Positions 1 through 7,424 are shown, numbered from the stretch's first letter. The stretch: 12,441 nt of DNA from Desulfotignum sp. (GCA_011390235.1 JAABSS010000012.1:1-12441); one strand, 5' to 3'. A program made the numbers and translations. Notes: generated from the letters alone by a model not told the origin.

Positions 1-302
1 CCCTCCAGCCGGGCCGCTGCTTTGCCGGGGCCGAACACGGCAAGGCCCTGTTCTTCAAATACATCGGCAATGCCTTTGACCAGGGGGCCTTCAGGTCCAA
101 CCACGGTGAGATCAATGTCATTGTCTTTTGCAAATGCAGCCAGGGCCTGGATATCTTCGGCATCAACAGGAACCGGTTCTGCCAGATCCCGGGTTCCGGC
201 ATTGCCGGGTGCGCAATAGATTTTTTCAACCAGGGGACTTTGGCTGATTTTCCATACCAGGGTGTGTTCGCGTCCGCCACCGCCCACTACAAGGATTCTC
301 AT
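1..302 (-). CDS. purD: Phosphoribosylamine-glycine ligase (GAR synthetase), N-terminal part, cut by the window edge
   Basis: PurD catalyses the second step of purine synthesis in the cytoplasm: ATP-dependent joining of glycine to 5-phosphoribosylamine to give GAR. Only the first 100 codons are present and the frame is open to base 1. The translation begins MRILVVGGGGREHTL, and the GGGGREH phosphate-binding loop at residues 7-13 is diagnostic. It is followed by APGNAGT (31-37) and VVGPEGPLVKGI (67-78), all hallmarks of the PurD N-domain (pre-ATP-grasp fold). The ATG at 302-300 overlaps the ddl stop codon in an ATGA junction, and an AAGGAG Shine-Dalgarno sits inside the end of ddl, about 6 nt upstream, so translation is probably coupled. 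The ATP-grasp domain lies outside the window, so intactness cannot be judged. Family assignment is near certain. Confidence 0.95.
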   Translation of the reverse strand, partial: MRILVVGGGGREHTLVWKISQSPLVEKIYCAPGNAGTRDLAEPVPVDAEDIQALAAFAKDNDIDLTVVGPEGPLVKGIADVFEEQGLAVFGPGKAAARLE

Positions 303-1258
303 TTGTTTCTCCTTAGGTTTGAATTGTTGTGTTCTTCAATGGCCAGCTGAACCAGTTTGTCCAGCAATTGTGAAAAAGAATACCCGGCTGCCCCGGCAGA
401 CTGTGGATACAGGCTGGTGGCAGTCATCCCTGGGATGGTGTTGGTTTCCAGAACAAAGATATCTTCTTTTTTCAGGATCATGTCGGTGCGGGAATATCCT
501 TTGAGAAAAAGAGCCCGGTGTGCTTTTGCTGCCAGATCCTGGACCCGGCGGGTAATTTCAGGATCGATGCGTGCCGGACAGATTTCTTCGGTTTCTCCTG
601 CCACATACTTGGCCGTAAAATCAAAATATTCATGGCCCTGGCCCGGGATGATTTCAATCACGGGCAAAGCATCCAGATTGTCGTTTCCCAGCACACCGCA
701 GGTGAGTTCAACGCCTTTGATATATGCTTCGATGATGATGGTGTCATCATGGACAAATGCTTCCTGAATGGCCTTATCCAGGTCGTGTTCTTTTTTTACG
801 ATGGTCATGCCCACGCTGGAGCCGGCACAGACCGGTTTGACCACCAGAGGCAGTCCCAGTTCCCGGATCACTTCCGGGGTGTCAATGGTATCGTTATGTG
901 CAAAGGACCGAAAGTTGGGGGTGGGAATATCCGCTCCCTGATACAGGCGTTTGGCCAGCAGTTTGTTCATGGCCACAGCCGATCCCAGAACCCCGGCCCC
1001 CTGGTAGGGAATATCCAGAAGGTCCAGCAGTCCCTGCACCGTGCCGTCTTCTCCGAATGGGCCATGCAGGATGATCAGGGCTGCATCGATTTCGGGGGCA
1101 GCCATGACCAGTCCGGGCAGATCTGTTTTGGGATCATAGCGCAAAATGTCGTATTTGTCCTTGTCAAGGGCGTCAAATACCTGATTGCCGCTGTTCAAAG
1201 AAACGGATCTTTCCGAGGATATCCCCCCTGCCAGAAGGGCGAGTCTGATTTTTTTCAT
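299..1258 (-). CDS. ddl: D-alanine--D-alanine ligase
   Basis: A cytoplasmic ATP-grasp enzyme that joins two D-alanines for the peptidoglycan pentapeptide. The 319-residue length is normal for DdlB-type enzymes. Visible motifs: GGISSERSVSL (11-21, with the N-terminal catalytic Glu at 16), HGPFGEDG (65-72), the ATP-grasp loop KPVCAGSSVG (141-150), FDFTAKY (212-218), SRTD (256-259) and the metal-binding LETNTIPGMT (270-279). The Tyr of AKY (218) matches the Tyr of D-Ala-D-Ala ligases rather than the variants of vancomycin-type D-Ala-D-Lac ligases. I chose the ATG at 1258 (MKKIRLALLAGG): it fits the family start, has AAGGAT about 7 nt upstream, and leaves 10 nt after the SHOCT gene. An in-frame ATG at 1303 would add 15 unrelated residues and overlap that gene by 35 bp. 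The 3' end overlaps purD by 4 bp. Confidence 0.95.
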   Translation of the reverse strand: MKKIRLALLAGGISSERSVSLNSGNQVFDALDKDKYDILRYDPKTDLPGLVMAAPEIDAALIILHGPFGEDGTVQGLLDLLDIPYQGAGVLGSAVAMNKLLAKRLYQGADIPTPNFRSFAHNDTIDTPEVIRELGLPLVVKPVCAGSSVGMTIVKKEHDLDKAIQEAFVHDDTIIIEAYIKGVELTCGVLGNDNLDALPVIEIIPGQGHEYFDFTAKYVAGETEEICPARIDPEITRRVQDLAAKAHRALFLKGYSRTDMILKKEDIFVLETNTIPGMTATSLYPQSAGAAGYSFSQLLDKLVQLAIEEHNNSNLRRNK

Positions 1259-1268
1259 GGTATAATCC

Positions 1269-1757
1269 TTATCCCTGGATAATGGTTTGCCTTGCTTTTT
1301 CAAATTCTTCTTTTGTGATCAGATCTTTTTCATACAGGTCATCCAGCTGATGCATTCTACGTTCCGTTCTGTCAGCCTCTGTTTCAATGAGACGGGTGTT
1401 TTTCTGGTTACCCGGGCTGTCCGGTAACAGACCGGTATTTTCCTTTGCATTGATCTTGAACGCTGCAAGTCCGCCAAGCAGACTGACTTCAATGTTCCGA
1501 TCCTGCATCTGGGCATCGGAAAGTATATCCCTTAGCTGGGAGGAACTTTTTTGCATCCGCCGGTAAAAAAGCCAGGCAATAACAAGTACCAGAACAGCAG
1601 TACCGCCCATGATCCAGGGCAGGTAGGTGAATACCCCTTTCATGAATACCACAAAAAGGCCGATGCCTGCCAGCAAAAGCACGTGGAGCAGCAGGATGAA
1701 GTACCCGATAAATATATTTTTAAACAATCCTTCTTTGTCTGTTTTTTTCAGTTTCAT
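1269..1757 (-). CDS. Two-helix membrane protein with C-terminal SHOCT motif
   Basis: 162 residues of unknown function. A charged N-terminus (MKLKKTDKEG) is followed by two hydrophobic helices at about 15-39 and 46-65, then RRMQK, which by the positive-inside rule suggests both ends are cytoplasmic. A polar linker (about 70-130) leads to a C-terminal segment at 135-161, RMHQLDDLYEKDLITKEEFE and following residues, which has the SHOCT pattern (hydrophobic-x2-L-x2-L-x3-G/D-LIT-x2-EF). SHOCT is a short oligomerisation-associated motif usually found at protein ends and gives no catalytic role. The start overlaps the DUF1992 stop by 4 bp, with no good Shine-Dalgarno of its own, so coupling is likely. 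Ten nt separate its stop from ddl. The operon position beside ddl is the only functional hint. The SHOCT call is from motif reading and is fairly confident. Confidence 0.8.
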   Translation of the reverse strand: MKLKKTDKEGLFKNIFIGYFILLLHVLLLAGIGLFVVFMKGVFTYLPWIMGGTAVLVLVIAWLFYRRMQKSSSQLRDILSDAQMQDRNIEVSLLGGLAAFKINAKENTGLLPDSPGNQKNTRLIETEADRTERRMHQLDDLYEKDLITKEEFEKARQTIIQG

Positions 1758-2122
1758 GATATTTTTCTGATGATATTTTCCCTGTATTTGTCTGTGAGCA
1801 AAGGAGAGATACCCCCCCGGACTGTATCAAGCTTTGTCAGAAGATAATTGAGTTTTTTTTTGATTTCCAGATGTTCACCGGACGAGGCATCCGTGGCTTC
1901 AAGCAGCAGCTCCGCCTCGGATATTTTTTTTTTGAGTTCAACTTCCGGCGGCAGAAACCCTGCATTCTTCAGTATTTTATACGCCAGCCGGCAGTCATCC
2001 GGAACCTGGCACTCATCTTCAAAAACAAGGGGTTTACCGCTGCCCGCCAAATTATCGAATGCCCCTTCTTTCCGGGCATTTTTGATTCTTTCTTCCACAA
2101 TTTTTTCAAACCCGGGGATCAT
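1754..2122 (-). CDS. DUF1992 (DnaJ homologue subfamily C member 28-like) protein
   Basis: 122 residues, matching the small bacterial DUF1992 family (DnaJC28 conserved domain, YhdN-like in enterics). The protein contains no J domain. Recognisable blocks are IVEERIKNARKEGAFDNLAG with SGKPL (8-32) and RLAYKILKNAGFLPPEVELK (45-64), the family's most conserved stretches. The second half (65-120) is predicted to be mostly helical and charged. The biochemical role is not established. An ATG at 2122 is preceded by CAGGAGT about 12 nt upstream, slightly far but the only good site. This is the promoter-proximal gene of the DUF1992-SHOCT-ddl-purD run and its stop overlaps the next start (ATGA). A candidate promoter lies at 2193-2221. 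Family call is strong, function unknown. Confidence 0.88.
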   Translation of the reverse strand: MIPGFEKIVEERIKNARKEGAFDNLAGSGKPLVFEDECQVPDDCRLAYKILKNAGFLPPEVELKKKISEAELLLEATDASSGEHLEIKKKLNYLLTKLDTVRGGISPLLTDKYRENIIRKIS

Positions 2123-2152
2123 GTGATCTTGTTACTCCTGAACATGATGCAT

Positions 2153-2162
2153 ACAGCGCTGT
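2153..2162. repeat. 10-bp perfect palindrome in the leader of the leftward operon
   Basis: ACAGCGCTGT is its own reverse complement. It lies about 30 bp upstream of the DUF1992 start and downstream of the predicted transcription start, next to a run of seven A. It could be a small operator or chance. Confidence 0.35.
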
Positions 2163-2192
2163 GTAAAAAAATATCTTGAATAACGACCTGTA

Positions 2193-2221
2193 ATTTTATT
2201 AAACCAGGCCGGGTTTTGCAA
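2193..2221 (-). promoter_or_regulatory. Candidate sigma70 promoter of the DUF1992-SHOCT-ddl-purD operon
   Basis: On the minus strand TTGCAA (2221-2216, 4/6 to TTGACA) is followed by a 17-bp spacer and TAAAAT (2198-2193, 5/6 to TATAAT). This predicts a start near 2186 and a leader of about 64 nt. The spacer contains a short dyad, AAACC and GGTTT separated by 6 bp. The position in front of the first gene of the run supports it. It is a sequence match only. Confidence 0.5.
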
Positions 2222-2230
2222 GCTATTTTC

Positions 2231-2259
2231 TTGACAGGCCATAGACAATACTGTATCAA
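2231..2259 (+). promoter_or_regulatory. Candidate sigma70 promoter of the EF-G gene
   Basis: A perfect TTGACA (2231-2236) is followed by a 17-bp spacer and TATCAA (2254-2259, 4/6). A start near 2266 would give a leader of roughly 90 nt that is very AT-rich. The left arm of the inverted repeat at 2247-2282 overlaps the first base of the -10 box, so regulation at this site is plausible. Confidence 0.5.
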
Positions 2260-2282
2260 ATACCATTTTAGATCACAGTATT
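2247..2282. repeat. Inverted repeat at the EF-G promoter
   Basis: AATACTGT (2247-2254) and ACAGTATT (2275-2282) are perfect 8-bp complementary arms separated by 20 bp. Just inside them, ATC (2255-2257) and GATC (2271-2274) extend the match with a one-base bulge. The element covers the predicted -10 box and start site of the rightward promoter. An operator or an RNA stem-loop at the very 5' end of the transcript are both possible. Confidence 0.5.
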
Positions 2283-2358
2283 TACGGGTATGATTTCATG
2301 AAGTTTAAAAAAAATATTTTTCATAAACCAAAGCGTGTCAAAATAAAATTTTAAAAAA

Positions 2359-4392
2359 ATGAACCAGAAAAAAAATATATCAAAGATCAGAAATATCGGT
2401 ATTATGGCCCATATTGATGCAGGCAAGACCACTGTGACCGAGCGGATTCTGTATTATACGGGAAAATCCCATAAACTGGGCGAAGTCCATGACGGAGAAG
2501 CTGTCATGGACTGGATGCAGGATGAACAGGACCGGGGAATTACCATCACATCCGCTGTTACCACCTGCCAGTGGGATCAGTCCATGATCCAGATTATCGA
2601 CACCCCGGGCCATGTGGATTTCACGGTTGAAGTGGAACGGGCACTGCGGGTTCTGGACGGGGCCATCGGTGTGTTCTGTGCTGTGGGCGGGGTGGAGCCC
2701 CAGTCTGAAACAGTGTGGCGCCAGGCTGACCGGTACAAGGTTCCCAGGATGGCTTTTGTTAACAAGATGGACCGCACCGGCGCGGATTTTTTTGCAGCAG
2801 TGGCATCCATCAAAGAAAAACTGGCAGCCAATCCGGTCATGCTCCAGGTACCCATGGGGGCGGAAGACCAGTTTGCCGGTGTCATTGATCTGATTGATAT
2901 GCAGCAGATCCGCTGGGACGATGAAAGCCTGGGGGCAAAATTTATCATAGAAGATATTGCACCGGAATATGCAGATATTGCGCAGGAATACAGAGAGAAA
3001 CTGCTGGAAGCCGTATCTGAGCAGAATGATGATATCATGGAAAAATATCTGGGGGAAGAAGAGATCTCCAGAGCTGACCTGACAGCTGCCATAAGAAGCG
3101 CTGCCATCAGCCACAAACTGGTACCTGTTCTTTGCGGCAGTGCCTTGAAAAACAAAGGTATTCAGCCCCTGCTCAATGCCATTCAAAGCTTTCTTCCCAG
3201 CCCCCTGGATGTGCCGCCGGTGCGGGGTGTTGATCCGGAAACCGGTGATGCCATCGACTTTCCCCCGGAAAAAAATGGTCCATTGGCCGCCCTTATTTTC
3301 AAGGTTTCCATGATCGAGGGCCGCAAACTTTCCTTTGCCAGGATTTATTCGGGGAGGATTGAGGCTGGATCAGAGGTGTTCAATCCGGTTTTGAAGAAAA
3401 AAGAAAAACTTTCACGGATTCTGCTCATGCACGCCAACAAGCGGGAGCGGCTCAAAGAGGCATCTGCAGGGGATATCGTGGGGATTGTGGGGCTCAAGGA
3501 CTCCGGGACCGGGGACACCCTTTGTTCGCAGGATCATTTGGTTTTTCTTGAAAGAATGGAATATGAAGACCCGGTGATTTCCATCGCCATAGAGCCCAAA
3601 ACCCATGCAGACCAGGAAAAGCTGGATAACGTCCTGGAAAAATTCACCATTGAAGACCCCACCCTCAAGGTGTCCAAAGATGAAGAAACCGGCCAGACCA
3701 TCCTGTCCGGCATGGGAGAGCTCCACCTGGAAATTATCATTTCCCGGATGCGAAAGGAATTCAATACCCAGGTCAATGTGGGCAATCCCCAGGTGGTATA
3801 CAGAGAAGTGGTAACCGCTCCTGCCAGGGGAGAAGCGGTTTTTGACCGGGAAATCTCCGGGAAAACCCATTATGCCAGGGTGCGGATCCAATTGCAGCCC
3901 CTGGACAGAGGGGCGGGCGTCAGCTTTGTGAACAAAGCCCCTGAAGACCAGATACCTGCCCAGTTTGCGCCGGCCATTGAGCAGGGTATCAGAGAAAGTC
4001 TGGAAGGCGGCTATCTCAAGGGATATCCCCTGGTGGATGTGGGCATTGTTTTGCAGGGCGGGGCATATGAAGAGGGCAAAAGCACTGAGCTGGGATTTTC
4101 CGTGTGCGCTTCCATGGCCTGCAAGGATGCACTGGAAAATGCCTCTCTGGCCCTTCTGGAGCCCATCATGCAGGTGGAGGTGTTTGTGCCGGATGCCTAT
4201 ATGGGAGATGCCATTGCCGATCTGAATTCCCGGGGCGGCAAGGTGGAATCCATCACCCCCAAAACCAATATCCAGGTCATCCATGCGGTGGTACCCCTGG
4301 CCAAAATGTTCGGTTACTCCACAGCCCTACGTTCCGCTACCCAGGGCAGGGGCACGTTCACCATGAAATTCGACCGGTTTGATCGGATGTGA
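2359..4392 (+). CDS. Elongation factor G paralogue (translational GTPase)
   Basis: A 677-residue cytoplasmic GTPase with the five-domain EF-G layout. GTP-binding motifs: AHIDAGKTT (17-25), RGITI (59-63), DTPGH (81-85), NKMD (135-138) and GSALKNKG (260-267). Domain II follows at about 307-395, domain III contains GMGELHLEI (451-459), domain IV runs about 475-600 and domain V about 600-670. EF-G drives tRNA-mRNA translocation and, with RRF, ribosome recycling. Two features suggest a paralogue rather than the housekeeping copy. The domain IV tip reads [11 protein letters not shown] (567-577), where classical EF-G has GSYHDVDSSE, so the conserved tip His is Glu. The protein also ends at MKFDRFDRM without the usual C-terminal tail. 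No rpsL, rpsG or tuf lies nearby. The ATG at 2359 follows an in-frame stop at 2344 and has no Shine-Dalgarno, only A/T-rich sequence. Whether it belongs to the spdEFG, EFG II or classical subfamily is undecided. Confidence 0.93.
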   Translation: MNQKKNISKIRNIGIMAHIDAGKTTVTERILYYTGKSHKLGEVHDGEAVMDWMQDEQDRGITITSAVTTCQWDQSMIQIIDTPGHVDFTVEVERALRVLDGAIGVFCAVGGVEPQSETVWRQADRYKVPRMAFVNKMDRTGADFFAAVASIKEKLAANPVMLQVPMGAEDQFAGVIDLIDMQQIRWDDESLGAKFIIEDIAPEYADIAQEYREKLLEAVSEQNDDIMEKYLGEEEISRADLTAAIRSAAISHKLVPVLCGSALKNKGIQPLLNAIQSFLPSPLDVPPVRGVDPETGDAIDFPPEKNGPLAALIFKVSMIEGRKLSFARIYSGRIEAGSEVFNPVLKKKEKLSRILLMHANKRERLKEASAGDIVGIVGLKDSGTGDTLCSQDHLVFLERMEYEDPVISIAIEPKTHADQEKLDNVLEKFTIEDPTLKVSKDEETGQTILSGMGELHLEIIISRMRKEFNTQVNVGNPQVVYREVVTAPARGEAVFDREISGKTHYARVRIQLQPLDRGAGVSFVNKAPEDQIPAQFAPAIEQGIRESLEGGYLKGYPLVDVGIVLQGGAYEEGKSTELGFSVCASMACKDALENASLALLEPIMQVEVFVPDAYMGDAIADLNSRGGKVESITPKTNIQVIHAVVPLAKMFGYSTALRSATQGRGTFTMKFDRFDRM

Positions 4393-4434
4393 GGGTTTTT
4401 CAGCAGGCTTTTCTCCAGGCACCATTACATCAGA

Positions 4435-5844
4435 TCAGGTGTCGGATATCCCTTTTAGCCGGTCTTTAGCCGATTTTTCGGTATCCGGGTCTTCCAGTCC
4501 TTCCTCCAGTGCCCTGTCCAGGTGGCGTGCGGCATTTTTGTCATCCTGTATCACATCATAGTACACCCCCAGGTAATAATGGGACAGGGCGGTTTTGTTT
4601 TCCCTGGACATGATACTGGCCAGGTGGAAATATGCCCTGGGAAATGTGTGAGAAGATGTGGTTATCACCTGGTCCAGGTTTCGTCTGGCAGAAGACAGAT
4701 CTCCTGATTCCATTTGTGCCACGGCCAGATGATATGTTGCCGCAGTACCCAGTACCGGATCCGATTGGATACCGGACAGCACGTTCAGTGCTTTTTCATA
4801 CTGGCCGTCAATGGTATAAATCCGTCCCAGTTCCAGGAGTACCAGCGGGTCCAGCAGATCAAAGGAAAGGGCTTTTTGCAGATGGAAAATGGCCTTGTCC
4901 CGCCGGTTTTCCCTTGCATACAAAAGTCCCAGACCATAATGGCGTGCCTGCAGTTCAGATGCGGATGCATCCGCAGTCAGTTGTGTTTCAATTTTTCGGA
5001 TGCTTTTGCCGGTATCTTCATACAACCCCATCATGCGGTATTTTACCATGTCATAATCATAGGTTTCAGGGCAGGCAGCAGGTTTTTTTGGCGGGGCATA
5101 GTCGGCCAGCAGGCCGGCCAGGTGGGCAATCCGGCTGCCTGTTCCGGGATGGGTTTTAAAATAATCCGGAATGCCTTCAATACCCCTGAAATCTGCGGCC
5201 CGCAATTTGTTGAGACCTTCCAGCAGTCCTGCCGGAGAATAACAGGTCTGTTTCAACAGCAAAAATGCCTTCTGGTCTGCTTCGGTTTCATTTTCCCGGG
5301 TATAGGCCAGCATGGCGGATTGCCCGGCTGCCATGGATCCCACGGTCACAGCCTGGCTGGCGTCTCCGCCTCCGGCTGATCCGATGAGTACCCCGGCCAG
5401 TACGCCTGCCATGCTGCCGATGGAGACCAGTTTGGACCGGTCTATGGACTGGGACACATGCCGGCTGGCGGCATGGGCGATTTCGTGGCCCAGGATGCCG
5501 GCCAGTTCATCTGCGCTGGAAAGGGCCGTAATAAGCCCCCTGTGAATGAAAATATTGGATCCCGGGCTGGCAAAGGCATTAAAGGTATCATCATCGATGA
5601 GATAAAAGCTGTAGTTAAAAGGCTGGGGCGGCAGATGAGAAAGGATATGCCGGGCCACGGTATTGATCAGGTGACTGGCCACGGGATCATTGAGGATCAC
5701 ATTTTTTTCACGGATCATTTTCATGAACTTGTCGGACAATTTCTTTTCATCCGGTATGGAAATGGCAAAACAAACGGCCGGATACCCTGTGATAATCAGA
5801 AAAAAGGTTATCAGGGTTGCAATGAAGCGCTTTACAGGTTTCAT
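4435..5844 (-). CDS. Secreted M48 family metallopeptidase with TPR tail (BepA-like)
   Basis: 469 residues. A Sec signal peptide (MKPVKRF then a hydrophobic stretch to about 27, likely cut after VCFA) sends it to the periplasm. The Cys at 25 lacks a proper lipobox. The M48 peptidase domain (about 35-245) has the zinc motif HEIAH (120-124), a third ligand in ENETEAD (E186 in ExxAD), and H232 in THPGTGSRI, matching the fourth, regulatory His of BepA. A glycine/alanine-rich, hydrophobic segment (about 141-182) lies between the ligands, as in BepA. Residues from about 297 to 450 form TPR-like helical repeats. BepA-type proteins assist or degrade stalled outer membrane proteins such as LptD, and that role is inferred here. 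The start overlaps the DUF3334 stop (ATGA) and has no Shine-Dalgarno. The gene converges on the EF-G gene 42 bp away, with no clear terminator between. Confidence 0.9.
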   Translation of the reverse strand: MKPVKRFIATLITFFLIITGYPAVCFAISIPDEKKLSDKFMKMIREKNVILNDPVASHLINTVARHILSHLPPQPFNYSFYLIDDDTFNAFASPGSNIFIHRGLITALSSADELAGILGHEIAHAASRHVSQSIDRSKLVSIGSMAGVLAGVLIGSAGGGDASQAVTVGSMAAGQSAMLAYTRENETEADQKAFLLLKQTCYSPAGLLEGLNKLRAADFRGIEGIPDYFKTHPGTGSRIAHLAGLLADYAPPKKPAACPETYDYDMVKYRMMGLYEDTGKSIRKIETQLTADASASELQARHYGLGLLYARENRRDKAIFHLQKALSFDLLDPLVLLELGRIYTIDGQYEKALNVLSGIQSDPVLGTAATYHLAVAQMESGDLSSARRNLDQVITTSSHTFPRAYFHLASIMSRENKTALSHYYLGVYYDVIQDDKNAARHLDRALEEGLEDPDTEKSAKDRLKGISDT

Positions 5845-6419
5845 GACACGGTATTGCCGGCCGGGGGTGTCAGCGGCTGCATGGATTGCACGGTGATGAA
5901 CTGGGTATGTTCCATTGCAATTTCAATGCGGAAGCTGTAGTTGTTGATTTTAAAGGACAACCGCCGGTTTTCCGCAAAATGGGCATCGATCAGAAGGGTG
6001 ATGGCCGCATTGAGGGTCAGGGCCTTGGGCTGGCCGAATTCGGCATTCAGGGTGAATTTTTCTTCCACCTCCTTGATGAGCTGGCCCATGAGCTGGTTGG
6101 TGATTTCACCGATGGTATCGGTGACTTCCGAATCCCGGACAGTGGTCGCCAGTTCGTTTTCCGGCATGCCCATGGCCAGCATGTATTTTTTGTAGATTTC
6201 AAAGGCAGCATCAGCAGAAAAATTCAGAATAACCAGGCCGGTGTAATCTCCGTCAAACTGGACAAAGGAGGTCACATCCGGTTTCATGGAAACCCTCGGG
6301 ATATCCTGGATGGTGGAAGAAAAGGTGATAACCTGCCCGGTACCGGTTTCCAGTGTTTTCTGGGTGGTTGTCAGAAATATCTTTGCAATTTCATCAATGG
6401 CATTGGTGGGGGATGACAT
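5841..6419 (-). CDS. DUF3334 family CheX-like protein
   Basis: 192 residues, predicted soluble. The sequence resembles DUF3334 proteins known mainly from Vibrio and Shewanella; this is recognised from memory, especially KPDVTSFVQFDGDYTGLVIL (46-65) and AAFEIYKKYMLAMGMPENEL (71-90). It also fits the CheC/CheX/FliY phosphatase consensus [DS]x3Ex2Nx22P exactly: D101, E105, N108 and P131. Those proteins remove phosphate from CheY-P with the Glu and Asn as catalytic residues, so a response-regulator phosphatase is possible but inferred. Start chosen at the ATG at 6419 (MSSPTNAIDE), which has AAAAGGAG 5 nt upstream. An in-frame ATG at 6539 would add 40 residues and run into the permease gene. The stop overlaps the M48 peptidase start by 4 bp. 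No other chemotaxis gene is in the window. Confidence 0.82.
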   Translation of the reverse strand: MSSPTNAIDEIAKIFLTTTQKTLETGTGQVITFSSTIQDIPRVSMKPDVTSFVQFDGDYTGLVILNFSADAAFEIYKKYMLAMGMPENELATTVRDSEVTDTIGEITNQLMGQLIKEVEEKFTLNAEFGQPKALTLNAAITLLIDAHFAENRRLSFKINNYSFRIEIAMEHTQFITVQSMQPLTPPAGNTVS

Positions 6420-6455
6420 GAAAACTCCTTTTTGTCTGTAATGTTTCTGAAGCCT

Positions 6456-6484
6456 ATTTTCAGGAAAAAACAGGAAAAAGTCAA
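6456..6484 (-). promoter_or_regulatory. Possible promoter of the DUF3334-M48 unit, with a tandem 10-bp repeat
   Basis: On the minus strand TTGACT (6484-6479, 5/6) precedes a 17-bp spacer and GAAAAT (6461-6456, 4/6). The 73-nt gap after the transporter genes has no convincing terminator, so read-through from the ABC operon is also possible. On the plus strand the stretch 6461-6480 is a near-perfect tandem repeat of CAGGAAAAAA and CAGGAAAAAG. Confidence 0.35.
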
Positions 6485-6492
6485 AGAAATAA

Positions 6493-7413
6493 TCAGCGCT
6501 CCCCTCTTTTATACGGGGCTGCCAGCATGGCCGGGGCATTGAGTTTTCTGGGATCTTTTAAACTGATGAGCACAAGGATGAGCAGGGTGGCAATATAGGG
6601 CAGCATGGCCAGAAAATTGGGAGAGATGCCTATAGGCTGCATCAGGTACTGGGCCACAAAAATACCGCCGAACAAAAAAGCGGCCCAGATGGCCCGGCCC
6701 GGATTCCACAGGGCAAAAATGGTCAAAGCAATGGCAATCCAGCCCCTGCCAGCGGTCATGCCTTCGATCCAGGACTTGGAATAGGAGATGGACAGATGGG
6801 CCCCTGCCAGGGCGGAAAACCCGCCGCCGATGATCACCGACATATACCGGATCAAAAACACATTCACCCCCTGGGTTTCCGTGGCTTTCGGGTTTTCCCC
6901 GGTGGACCGGATCTGGATGCCCAGCCGGGTTCTCTGGAGAAAAAACCAGGATACCAGTGCCAGGCCTATGGCCATAAAGAAAAACGGGCTCTGGCTGAAC
7001 AATGCCTTGCCGATATAGGGAATATCCGACAATACCGGAATGGTGATATCCTCCATTTTTATGGTCAAAGGCTTTCCCACATAGGGCTTTCCCACCATAC
7101 CGGCCAGGCCCAGACCCAGCATGGTGAGCGCCAGACCTGATACAACCTGGTTGGCCTGGAGGGTTACGGATGTAAAGGCATGGATAACGGAGATCACCAT
7201 GCCGGCGGCCAGGGCGGCCAGAACCCCCAGCCAGGGAGATCCCGTGGTCATGGTGACGATGAATGCGGTGACCGCTCCCAGGGCCATGACCCCTTCCACC
7301 CCTAAATTGAGGATGCCGCTTCTTTCACAGATGATTTCTCCTGTGGTGGCCAGCAGCAAAGGGGTGCCGGCCACCATGGTGCGCTGGAGTGTTGAGATAA
7401 TGATTTCTTCCAT
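6493..7413 (-). CDS. BMP-family ABC transporter permease (second, NupQ/YufQ-like)
   Basis: 306-residue inner-membrane protein of the BPD_transp_2 type, the shorter permease of purine-nucleoside importers. It has many hydrophobic helices and the conserved block ICERSGILNLGVEGVMALGA near residues 28-47, whose NLGVEG motif recurs in this permease family. RSTGENPKATETQGVN is the cytoplasmic loop expected to contact the ATPase. The start is at the ATG at 7413 (MEEIIISTLQ), which has AGGAAA 9 nt upstream and lies 11 nt after the first permease. An upstream in-frame ATG at 7629 would add 72 non-hydrophobic residues read out of frame through that gene and is rejected. The C-terminus is basic (PYKRGER). 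Substrate cannot be read from the permease itself. Confidence 0.92.
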   Translation of the reverse strand: MEEIIISTLQRTMVAGTPLLLATTGEIICERSGILNLGVEGVMALGAVTAFIVTMTTGSPWLGVLAALAAGMVISVIHAFTSVTLQANQVVSGLALTMLGLGLAGMVGKPYVGKPLTIKMEDITIPVLSDIPYIGKALFSQSPFFFMAIGLALVSWFFLQRTRLGIQIRSTGENPKATETQGVNVFLIRYMSVIIGGGFSALAGAHLSISYSKSWIEGMTAGRGWIAIALTIFALWNPGRAIWAAFLFGGIFVAQYLMQPIGISPNFLAMLPYIATLLILVLISLKDPRKLNAPAMLAAPYKRGER

Positions 7414-7424
7414 GGATGGGTTTC

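Noticed and set aside
518..1282. Plus-strand open frame of 254 codons opposite ddl
   Set aside because: It is antisense to a gene with every Ddl motif, has no recognisable domain and arises from codon bias of the real gene.
1259..1303. Upstream in-frame ATG that would lengthen ddl by 15 residues
   Set aside because: It overlaps the SHOCT gene by 35 bp, has no family support, and the ATG at 1258 has its own ribosome site.
3412..4284. Long minus-strand open frame opposite the EF-G gene (another at 2380-3186)
   Set aside because: Both mirror EF-G codons and show low-complexity His/Gly/Phe-rich translations with no family resemblance.
4393..4434. Terminator between the convergent EF-G and M48 genes
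   Set aside because: I looked on both strands for a stem followed by a T-run and found no stable one in the 42 bp.
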